From Artemia franciscana (taxonomy: Eukaryota; Arthropoda; Branchiopoda; Anostraca; Artemiidae): a stretch of 64,000 nucleotides of DNA. Shown one piece after another: positions 41,136-53,100 of the stretch. Numbering within the stretch: position 1 is the stretch's first letter; each line of letters opens with the position of its first letter. Location of the stretch: positions 11,470,335 to 11,534,334 of the forward strand of contig NC_088868.1 in assembly GCF_032884065.1 (NCBI RefSeq), written 5' to 3'. The translations under genes were made by a program, and so were the position numbers. Under the pieces are notes generated by a model. The model was not told where the DNA came from. It saw only the letters and a program-made list of their open reading frames with translations, and searched no databases.

Positions 41136-44100
41136 CACAACGCAGTCTAACCTGAATTAATTTTATTTCCAAAAAAATTTGTTCAATTTAAGAGACGAGG
41201 ATAATTGTAGTACTTTAGAAGTGACATCTTTAGAAAAGACAGCTTGTAGATAACACTCTCCCCTAGCCTGGGTTTACCAATAGGCCCAATAAACTCGGGT
41301 CTAGGGGCACAATAAAGAATAAGTATCACTGAGTGATTTTAAAACAGCACAAGAATTCTGTGGCCACTTAAAAACTGTCAGATGTCTCCCAAAAATGGAA
41401 GTTGAGAGTTCGGTATCACCTCTTGCGTTCTGTTCAGTGCTACCAGTATCACAGAATTTTCTGGGATTTCCTAGAAAATCTTGCGAAAACAGAGCGGCCA
41501 AAACCCTGGGGGCTAGGAGCGTCAAAGCCTTAAATCTAGCCCTATTCTCACCCAAAAGCCTTTCCCACATAGTCTCCAGAGTCAGAGTTTTAGAGAAGAC
41601 AGCGGATAAGGCAAACATGCAACATCGACGCACTACGAAATAAAATCTGGAAGACTGTTTTAACCTGGATCGCTTCTTATAGAACTCAGAACTCAGATTA
41701 AGTTCTGGTCGAAGACAACTTCAGCAGAAATCACCGCCGCAGACGACCGCCGTCAATAGACGAAAAGTATATCTAATTGAAACGAAATATTAAAGTCTGC
41801 AAGAAGAGTTTTCATCAAAAGATTCCCCGGAATGTCAATATAAAGGGGGGCCAATTAGCATATTATGATAACGAAATATTCCCTGTAAATCCAAGCATAA
41901 CTGCAAAAAGGGGAGTGTATAACCCCCTTCCTCATAAAGTACTTTAGTCCTGGACTACCTAAAACTAAACGGAAGCTCCTCAAATAGGACTTAGTGTAGC
42001 AAATAAGTTCGAGATTTACTACGAGAATTATGCAAAAGATTGAATAATGTAATATACTGTTCTAATCATAACTTCAAGTAAAGCGATCTTAATCACTATG
42101 ACGAAAAAATATCCAATTTCAGGTATAACTATGTGCGCAATCACGAATATGTTTGAACTTTTGTGTCGATGCAGCCTGACAATTACCAAAAAAACTTACT
42201 TGCGACAAAAATGGCATTCAAGTTTATTAAAGAAGCCAAGGAGATAAGATAAGAGATTTAATTTCAAAAAATGACTATCACAAGCCCCGAAGGACCGAAT
42301 TTGCATTTCGGAGTCATAAAACCATAAAAATAATAATAATAAAAAATCATAAAAAAGCAGAACAACTAGAAAACTGGCTAAAGAACGTCAAAAATGACAA
42401 AATCAGAAAGAGAAAGCCATTATTTAGTAAAAAAAGCAAAATGTCAGAAAGTTAAAAAAATTCAAAACTAAAACAAAACCAAAAGAGTGAGATAAAATTA
42501 GCGTTGAAAAGGTTTAAAAGAGAACATATAAGCAAAGGGGAAGGAATAAAAGAAATAAAAAGAACATAAGCTTGGGTATCACCAGTACGAAAAAAAAAAG
42601 AAGAAAAAAAAACTAGCGATTTATTTTATTAGTAATGAAGGGGAGAAAGGTTTTTTCATAGCTGGAATTGAAGACGAGATAGGAACGGGTTCAGAAACAG
42701 TACGTAGCAGGTGATGACAGGATGGGGTTTTACGTGCGAAGGTTTATTATTGCATTTTCTTTTTTTTTTTGCAAAGCGGAGGCACAACGTTCCTCTCCTG
42801 TGCTTGGCATTTTCTAGAAGGACCGAGTAGCTTCTTTAAAAATTATTCTCAGGGTTCTTTTTCGAATAGATTTGATTTTTTTTTTCTGGCTCGTCGCCAG
42901 GATGCCAAACTGGACAAGCTTATTCAAGATGCGGGCTGACAAAGGAAGTATAGATCCTTATAGAATGGGATAGGGGACGTTACATTTATTCAAGAGCTTA
43001 GGAAGCGACATGGACGCATTAACTTTATGGACAATATCTTTAACGTGGATATCCCACTCTAAATTAGAGTAAATTGTAACCCCAAGTAATTTAATGGAAG
43101 ACACAGAAATATCTGGGGGGATATGGTTGAGGAAAAGGGGTGATGTCTTAAGGAAACATATTGGCATTATCACGGATTTAGAGGGGTTTACTCTCATGTC
43201 CAAGACCGCAGCGTCATCTGCGATATAATTGAGGATACTCATAGGGTTGATCACTAAGTTTCGGTAGCAGGTTTCAACAACCGTTAGGTCATCCACAAAT
43301 TTCCATTGTCGGGAAATTCCTTAGCAACATAACATAAAAAAGGAGGGGACCTAGCAGAGAACTTTGGGGTACTCCATTGTGGACAGGGAGAGGACTAGAA
43401 TAATGATTCTGATATTTGACTACCTGTGATCTATTCGGTAAAAAAGGAGGTGGCCAATTTGACCGGGAAAGGATCAATATTGAAATTAGTTACAAGTTTC
43501 TCAACCAAAATATTGTGGTTAACAAGGTCAAATGCTTTTTGAAGGTCAACGGGAATTCAATTTAGCCAGTAGTTAGGTTTTTCGAGACTTTTTCCTATTG
43601 AGTCAATAAGAAAAACAAGGTAATGGGAAGTAGATGCGGATTTGATGTTCGCGAATTGTTTCAGGACAGTAAAAAGTAGGATTTTCTCCTTTAGCCAGTC
43701 CGCAAGGAATCCTTCATATAGTTAAACTAGGTTTTCCGTCTTTCTTTTTCAAGGGGGCTATGAAACCATGTTTACAAATTTGCGATTATTGGCCACACTC
43801 TGCAATCTTATTGAAAATAACAGACAAGGGCGCTGAGAGAAAGTCACTGAGAGCGCTAATAAGAGGAAACGGGATATATAAAGGGTAGACCACTTGTTTT
43901 TCGTAGTTTCCCAATTATTCTTTCGATCTGAGACGGAGATATGGAGGGGAAAGCAGGTGAGAGAATATCAGTGGGTAAATGATAAGACAATGAAGGAAGG
44001 CTCTGGACGATAGAAGCAAGCAACTTGTTAAGATCCCCAGAAGTAGTAACTTCTGGGGATTCAGGTAGGTTGAAATCAAGCTGGTCTAGACTCCTACCAC

Positions 44101-47100
44101 ACAACTTTTTTGTGCCTCGGAATACCAATGTTTGGTGTATTGGTGAACAATTCTTTGACCTTGTTCTTGTAGTATGATCACGCAGATTTACGTATTTCCT
44201 TTTTAATTGCTATTCTTGGTTTATTAGCTTAATCCAGTTTACCATTTCTGAAAAGATTTTTTTTTCTAATTAGCGCTTTTATGGGTTGATTAATAAATGG
44301 TTTGTCACTTGAACACTTTTTAATTTTTTTTCCGGGAAAGAAATTAGATATTTATCGTTTAGCTTTTTGTGAGAAGTAGTGATTTTTTCATCAAGATCAT
44401 GCAAATTATAAATATAAAACCAATCCTCAGTACTCAGCCACGTTCCAAAAGAAAAAAGCCAGCATTTTGAAGGGGGCGGAATGAGCCACAAGCTACTGAG
44501 AATGTATGCTTAAAATTAAGAGGGGGACAGTAGGAGGGGAAAATGATAGCTCCCACCCAATGGAGGCAGAGCTTGGGGGGGGGGACTGTAAAATTATTCA
44601 GATTAGTTAGAATGAAATCTAAAAAGGTATTTCCTCTGGTTGTTGGTATTTTAGCTATTTGCTTAACTTTTAGAGAGGCGCTAATTGAATGCAAATTGAA
44701 GTTCAATGGCGTCACCAACTAAAAAAAGTCCGGCATTAGGGTACTTAGAAATAACAAAATCAGCTCTGGTATTCAATTGTAAAAATTTGCGTTTTGCATC
44801 AATGTTTGGTTTGGCGAGTAATAAAAGACAGCTATTGCAATGATATCATAGGGACGGGGGAGTACTTTATGTTTAATACTTAGCCAAAGGATTTCATCGT
44901 ACTCCGATAAATTTGGAACAGGAATAATTTTTGGGAAAAGATTGTATTTAGTAAAAAAACATGACACCACCGCCTTTTTTTCAAGTGGGTGATCCAAAAG
45001 ACGGAGCTTAATAAACTCTGAATAATTTGACAAACGGAGTGACCTTTGGTCATGAGACTGTACCTCTGTAACAGCTATAACGGTAATTTGATTTAATTCG
45101 GATAGCACCTTAAGGTCAGTAAGTTTAATAAAGTTAAGGCTTTTGGCGTTAGTGATAAAATTTTTTTGGAAATTTAAAGCAACTGGAGAAACGTAACTGT
45201 CGTTGAGTTTCAGTAATTTTTGGGGTGGGTTTTGAATTTGGGCTGTGGGATGGTGCAGATAATTTTTGGGGCGGAATATTTATTACAGGACAATTTTCAC
45301 ACACAGGAACTCTCAAATCAGGGTCACATTGGTAGGGTACCCACGGGGAATAAAGTGTAAGGGATAGGAGAAAGGTTTCCTGGTGATACGGGAAGTCAAA
45401 TTGGAAGTGTTATAGGGAGGGATGGTAAGGCAAGAAGATGCTGGGAAAGGGAAGTAGGGTGGAGGGTGTCTGAGAGGGGAGAGGTTTATTTCGGCAAGTA
45501 GCAAATGAAGGCCAGAACCAGTAATCAAATTCTTGGATGTAACCCCAGGTTTCCTGGGGTATGCTGCTCTGCATCGGGTATGCAGGGGGATAAGACATGA
45601 TGTCGACTGGAGGAAGGCCCAGGGGAGGAGGGGGTCGCGAATGCTTTCGGCACTGCCCTAAAAAAGATTAGGTTTTAAACCCACCCTCCGCCCCCTGGTG
45701 ATGCATGAGCAAAATTACACGACTTATCAATACAAGATAAAACAGAACACAGGTCAACATGATCAAAAATACACTTATCAGACACACAGATTCCCGAAAT
45801 AAAATGACAACAAATATGAAGAAACTTGTATTGTTTACGAAACTTGCAGAAACCACTATTAAAATGATTACAGATCACATTTTCCTTTCTGCTTATTTTT
45901 ACATTTCTTTCCTTTTATCCTTCTCTTGTGTAATTTTTCCGAAAGTAATCAACATTAGTAATCAACGTAAGAAAGTAACAATATCATAGTCTGGTAATGA
46001 ATCCTCCGTAACCTTGCTATTCCTTTCATTTGGTTTATTATCACCTGATAATTTATGCAACAAATCGGAAGTCACTAAACCATTGACGAACTCAAGAACG
46101 TCATAAGTAGTCATACTACAAGTAGGTATTTGTGTGCTCTCTTGGAATCTTTTGCAGTTAGTACTGGAGTTACTGAACTTTTGAATGTTTATCTTCCATA
46201 AGAAGGCGATGGGAGTTGATATCTTCAGTATGTTTTTTAATTTGAGACGTTCTCATTTTTTATGACGTTCTTGAGACGAACTCCAGAACGTCATAAGTAG
46301 TCATACTACAAGTAGGTATTTGTGTGCTCTCTTGGAATCTTTTGCAGTTAGTACTGGAGTTACTGAACTTTGATAAATTGCTCCCCTAGTGTAGTGTAAT
46401 AATCACTTCGTTGTTTTTTCAGTCTTCTTGTAATTTGATGATTTTTGATTTTAAGGTCACTTGATTGTTTTGTAGAGTTGAATGTTTATCTTCCATAAGA
46501 AGGCGATGAAAGTTGATATCTTCACTATGTTTTTTAATTTCCAGATCACATTCATGGAGAATATCGTTACCCTTCTTTTGGTCACTAAAGAAAATGTCAA
46601 CTTGCTTTCTCAAATCTTCCATGGCTGCCTCATGGTCTAAATTCTTCTCTAACTGTGAATTGTATTTAGCTCAGAGACCAGCCAGCTGTTTGATATATTG
46701 AACACAGTCAACACAAGGGGGGACTCGGGAAGCTTGATTTTTTAAACTGATTTCGGGGTTGTTGATTTTGTGACGGACTTGGGTGTACAGTGCAGTTTAG
46801 AGCCAGGAGGCAGAGAAAGTGGTGTTAAAGGTGGTTCAGGGTCGTCGGGGGGACTGGGAGTTAAAACATAACCACTCACAACCTTGTTTTCTCCCCTCAA
46901 TAGAAATGCTTGCACACTTTAGATGCAACCACTTTTGACACCGACTGCGCTGCACTTCTTCCACTAGCTGCACTCAGGGCATCTGAATTTAATGGACCTT
47001 GACATAATAGTGAAACAAATAATCCGGATTTTAAAGCTCGGAACTGGTCAATGACTGAATTTGGTATTATAATAACTTCCAAAACGGGTTTCAAAAATTT

Positions 47101-50100
47101 ACCCGACATAGGTGTTTACAGGTCAAATGCCAGAAAGAGACTGAATGCCAGGAAGGTCCGAAGAATATTAAAAAGGTATACAAAAATGGATATCAGGCAT
47201 GATGATTACAGAGACCACTTAAATGACCACTTTTATGCTTTGAACTAGAAAACCTGTTGATCTTGTTCGTATTGATAAAATTTGGGTGCTATACTTTCAA
47301 AATTCTTAGATACCTGCTCAGATATCATGTAACTTACTAATTTGTCTAATTGACGTGTAAGCCAAAACCAAATATCAGTTTTGCTATGTGATATTTAAAA
47401 CACAAATACCCCAAAGTTGCAATAGAGAGAATAAACTTTTTGTCAACTAAGATACTCATCCCCCACCCAGCAAGTAGGTGTAACACATGGAACCAACAGG
47501 AGTAGTCTACACTTGACGTCATTAGAATACTATCCAAGGTAAGAAAAACTCAATTTCTATGTTCTCATACAAATGAAAAATAATAGTTTTTCGAGTATCC
47601 GGCAGCAAGTACAAGTAGTGCAGATTAGGTACCTACGCAATGGAGAGGAGGGATGAAGGGGGGCTTAGAGCCCACCCCAAAACGATATTTTTTCTGAATT
47701 TATGTGAACTTCCAAGGGGCACTTCTTAGCACTGACATTCCAAGAGGGTTTAGTTCAAGACTTCTTCGCAAAAGAGGTTCGCAGACGGCACACAATGGTC
47801 GTGAAAAGCAGTCTTCAAATAGGGCTTATGAGAAGTTTATGTCACAAAAGTAGAGATTGAAGTCCACAGCCAAATTGCCTCATATAAACTAAAACATGTC
47901 TCCCCTGCTAAAGTAAACCCCCTCCGAAAACCTCCCAAAAACGTTTCATGTCACGAACAGAATTCAACAAATAGACATAGAGTTGACCGTACAAGATTGA
48001 CCGAAAACTAGAAATGAAAGAAATTCAGTTCCCTTTTCTATTTTTCATTCAGAGTTTCGAGCAATGTTTATTCTGCATTATCAAACATATAAGAGAAAAG
48101 GGCAAAAAAAAACTCACCTTAAGTTGATTAAATTTCAGTAAATCACTATCAGTTGCGATCGCTCCAAAGGCAGTTAGAAGCCGACGCTGATTCGACCTAG
48201 CTTCTCTTGATAAAGTTTGGTTTTTCACTACTTGCTTTTCAGCACCAGCTATAACAGCAGGGTTGCCAGCTTGACTACTGTCCCACGTTCTCCCTTGAGA
48301 TTCTGCAACACTTCGGGCAAAGTGCGACTGAAACAGGAAAAAATAGTACGCTGATCACCAATAGCAGCAAGGTTATCAAAATGACGTCCTACTTTTCCCT
48401 TTTTTTTAAGGCAGCTTAAACATAAAAGGCAGGTTTGCCCCAAAATTTGAGAAAATTAAGTAGTAAAAACTACTTTTTAACGCATAGTTGAAAAATTACT
48501 CAAAGATTTACAATGAAATTTCACTAAAACCAAGATTTAGTTAGCGCTATTTTGAGCCAATCAGGTTCTTCGTAGGATTTTATGATTGGATAAAAATTTT
48601 ATGGAAAATCTCATCGTGAACGGACCTTTAACGCTTCCTTAGAAATTCCCTAAAGAATATTATCTATTGGGTCAATAGCAGCTCATTTGTGTTTACTGTT
48701 GAATCCTGAGCAGCATATTATATCAATTTATACATTCAAGCAGGCTGGAGTTATTACTTACGCATTTCGCTCCTTTGACAATATCCTATTATTTTCAAGA
48801 ATTTTGTCACTTTCGGGGGCCTCTTGCCCATGGAGAGAAAGCGTCCACACAAAAGACTAATAGCTTCTATTGATTTTCTTTTATCCCGAGTCTAAAACTT
48901 TCGAAACTTCACCCTTAAATTTAATCAAAATTTTATTTAAAAAAAAATTTACTGAATCTAAAAAAAATTGAACTAAAAAGTATTTGCTATGCAAGATAAC
49001 GTAATCGAAGTCTACATGGGTAGAATATTTCATAAGCCTCTCTGATATTAAGAAAAGAAGAATTGCTTTCTAAAACATACAATACAGAATTCTAAAATAA
49101 AAGCTCAGAAAATGATATTACCTCAAACCAATCAGAAGTAATAGTTAGTGTTGCCAAGACTCCTTCTCTCATGAATATAAAACAACACAACACAAGGAAA
49201 AAATTACAATTTAAGGATGGCAGATTTCCAAAAACTTTGAATGGATTGGGATGGAGGAGGAGCATGCGTAACTGTGTTGGCCTAAGGCAGTTTGGTATTG
49301 CAGTGAGTTGTTAGTAGTAGCAGTAGTTCCTTGCATTTTCATGGTTCTCTCACACTTTTCTGGAGAGGCAGATGAGAGATGGGGGGGGGGCTTCCATGAT
49401 TTTGTAATGGGAGAGTTCTCCACATCCTCCCCACGTTTATTTTTTCCAGGTATGATCCACAATGATACGATACAAATTTGTATTTTAATTTAACATCTAA
49501 TACCACACTGTCTTTCTATAATAATCTTGACCTAATAATTCACCAAAAGTTTATCCATTTCGATTTTTCCACATACCTGACGATTCAGGATACAAAACCT
49601 ACCATCCTGTTCTGGCAGGTACGCAGGGGGGGATTAAATGTTTAATTTCCCCATGGTTTCTTGGGATTATTGGCAAAAGTATGACATTTTTTAAGGATCT
49701 AGATACATGCATGAAGCTTTTTTTGGGGGATTTTACAGCATGCAATTATCTGATCAAGTCACTGCCCAATTATTAACCCATTTTCTGTCTAACTTTTTAC
49801 CCTCTTTGAAGTAATTAGCGATTGTACTGTTATTTTAATTTGTAAAAAGAGTTTGCTTTCCACAGTAAAATAGAATTATCCTTGATATTATGGCGTTTTC
49901 AGGATAAAGTACAACTTTTAATGGATCAATTTTGAAAACTATCATTTTTCATTAAAATCGAAGTTATTGCAATAGAAGAACTACCCCCACAAAACCTATA
50001 TTGCACTATTAACCCTAAAATTTCCCTTTCAGTGGGATATAATAGATTAATCAGTGGTTCTAAATCGCTATGAACATAACCTGAGTCTAAAACGTACTTT

Positions 50101-53100
50101 TGAGGCCTCAGTCTCCTTCCCCCATCCGCTACAATACTACTGATTAAAGTTAATCTGTATTTTCCGATATACGTGCTTTTTGCATTTATTTAGTTACTAT
50201 AAAAAAAGTGCTACTTTGTATCTACTGTTTCGAAGGTTTTGGCCCCCCCCCCGAAATAAATTCCTGCGTACGTGCCTGATCCAGTTTCAGATCCAATCAG
50301 TATGAGTAAAAAAGAATACTACAATCCTGATAATGAAGACTATGTCAAGGGCACAAGAGAGGCTAGAGCCGCCATTGCTACAATCTAGGGTGGCGTAATT
50401 CCCAATGAAAGAAAGTGTTTATTGCCAATATTGTGTTTGCAGAATCATTCACCCCCCTCCCCCCCCAAAAAAAATATACTGCATTGATATTGGTATTTTA
50501 TTGGCAGTTGGCAGGTTTACTAAAGTGATTTTTAATAACAACTGCGAATTTGTTTTTGATTTTGTATTGCGGAATTCTATTCTTTTTTGTAAGTTTTATC
50601 TACACTAATACTAACACAATTACTGTGAATTCATCACCACTGTCTTTTTAACATTCGAGTTTAACTCCCTTTCTTTTTTTATCAGTTTCAGTTGATATGA
50701 CAAGATGATAGACGTCGTATCTTCCTTTTTTCTTTTTACTTGTAGTGTTTATCAGATTGGCTAGGTTTTACAGGGTCAGATTCATCTGATTTCATAGCTT
50801 TATCAAGTCTTTTTTCTCTTAGCTTCTTGGCGTTGTTCCTTTAATTCATTCCCTTTAATTATTGCGTCTTTTGTCATTAAGGTTTGACCATATCGATAAG
50901 GAACGTGCACAAGAAGGGGGGGGGGAGAGCTAATTATTTCTCGCTGATTACATTTTTTTATACAGCGAGTTTAGAGACTTTCTATCCTTGCTATGTTAAA
51001 AAAAAGACAAAAAAAGAAAAAGACAAGACCAGGAATTGGAGCGAATTTTATTTCTTTGAACTCTACTGCAATAACTCCATATTTCTGCTGCAATAATTCT
51101 CAATTATTTTTTCAAATATGGACAACTGGACACCTTCCTTCCCCCTTGTACATGTCTGATGAATATCATTGTTTGAAATCGATAATTGGATAATTAAAGT
51201 TAAGACATTGCAAAAAACACAGAATAATTAAGTTTTTTTTTTTTTGGGGGGGGGGGGGGTGCTCGAGGTCTCCTTCAGTGTTTCCACTTTTAATTTTTTT
51301 AAATCCCTAAAAGACTAATGGCAAATCCCTAGAAATTTACATTTGCAACATCAAACTTCATATAGGTTTCTCCATTTTCTGGCTTATTTCCAAATCACTA
51401 GTTAAGTTTTGTTATGCTAACTTTTAATAGCATTTGCTCAAGACGACTTATTTTGCAACTCACCTTTATTTGTACCAAATATCTTCTTTTAACGTTTAAA
51501 ACAATGCTTTATATTTACTAGATAAGTTTGGTTTTCAATTATGTATTCTGGTGACTGATTTCGGATTCTGGACCATATATGGATATTTTATTATTTTTCT
51601 TTCTTTACCATTAATTTTTCCTTCCGTTTTTACTAGTTTTGCTTCCTTTTACTAGTTTTGAAGCACCCCCATTTTTATTTGAATTGGAAAGACGGACTGT
51701 CATTACTGATATTCAACTGGTCGCTTTTTCAAGCATTATTTCTGTTTTGACTTGTTTTTATGTAAATAAAATGAAAAAAGAGAAAAAGTTAGCGGTAGCT
51801 GAAGTAGCTACGCGTTTCGTGTGCAGCAGTAGCTTCTTTTCGTGTGCAGCAGTAGCTTCTTTTCGTTTGCAGCAGTAGCTTCTTTTCGTGTGCAGCAGTA
51901 ACTTCTTTTCGTGTGCAGCAGTAACTTCTTTTCGTTTACAGCAGTAGCTTCTTTTCGTGTGCAGCGGTAGCTTCTTTTCGTTTGCAGCAGTAGCTTCTTT
52001 TCGTGCGCAGCACTTCTTTTCGTGTGCAGCAGTAACTTCCCATCTCCAAGAATGTATTGGGCACTTTCTTGGGCCCGCTTGATATCATATTTGATTTCAG
52101 AATTCTACGTAGCGTAACTGTTTTAAGCTTGTTCCGTCATAGTTCGTTTCCGGTATAGTTTTTCTTAAAAAAAAACAAAAAACAAACAAACGCCAGTAGG
52201 CAACCGCAACCATATTTTCAATATTTTCGACATCGATAAGACTTTGCTTCCTCCGCTACTGTTCAATTTTGCTTCCATCCCATGATACTTTCCCATACTT
52301 TCAGACAAAGGGTTGGAGAGAACTAGGCCGTAGTGACTGAGCTGATATAGGGCCAACCATTTCTGCATACTTATGGATGTCATCATCGAAATGAAATCGA
52401 GTTTGGATCTGCTGCACAGCTTCTATTCAAGAAAGATTGTGCAGCTAATCTTTTTAACCGCACCATGGGGCACACACCAGGATCTGGTTTTAGTGTCAAG
52501 AGAGTCTTGCCCATTAGGACTCAAATAAATACTGTCGAGGGGAAGGTAATCACTTGAGTCATTCACATTTAGTTGAAATGCATTCGTTGATTTCACATAG
52601 TCCTTCTTCAACTTCTTGTTTAATTGAGCAGTACCTCTGCACCTTTGACAGCACGGGTCCATAATCTGCACCTTTACCAGGTTTTCTTCAAATAATTAGG
52701 TAGAAGTAAAAGAATTTCGGATTCTTCTTTTCTTGACTTCTAGGTCAATTTGGTTGTTGTTGTCGTCATCTCCTAGAATGTGATAACCACCAGACTATCA
52801 GCTGTCTGGAAAAATGGGATTCATTTTTTTTTCATTAGTTTAGGAGCATTATTGCCTACGTCGTGACTCGGGAGGGAAAACTACTTCAATCCCATTTTCC
52901 ATTTATGGGTCAGAAAAGGAATTTCTAGGGCCAAAACCCTAGATATTTTTTAAAAATCCAGACGACGTGTAAAAATTCCCAAATCAAATAGTTTGCCCTT
53001 AAAAGACCGCAAAAATCCTCATTTTAGGGGAAAAATCCCTAGAATGGAAAAACTGATCTTCTTCCGCAAGTCCCTGGTGAAAGCTATTGTTCCAAAATTA

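Larger units (their letters stand above)
42760..47110 (-). mobile_element. Degenerate CR1/Jockey-like LINE, near full length
   Basis: The minus strand carries, in order: an ORF1-like region with coiled coil (46,622-46,419), CCCH-type zinc-finger sequence (45,878-45,675) and Pro-rich tail (45,598-45,313); an AP-type endonuclease (45,108-44,434); and a reverse transcriptase (44,128 to about 42,900). Several frameshifts and stops break both ORFs. It is in the same orientation as Set1, within the 8.2-kb intron between the pre-SET and SET exons. Confidence 0.85.

Noticed and set aside
40938-41138. Minus-strand poly-Phe ORF
   Set aside because: It is the A72 homopolymer read on the opposite strand.
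48249-48443. Separate 64-codon minus ORF ([16 protein letters not shown]...) upstream of the pre-SET exon
   Set aside because: It reads a different frame through the exon and intron. The in-phase Set1 exon with acceptor at 48,328 explains the conserved part.
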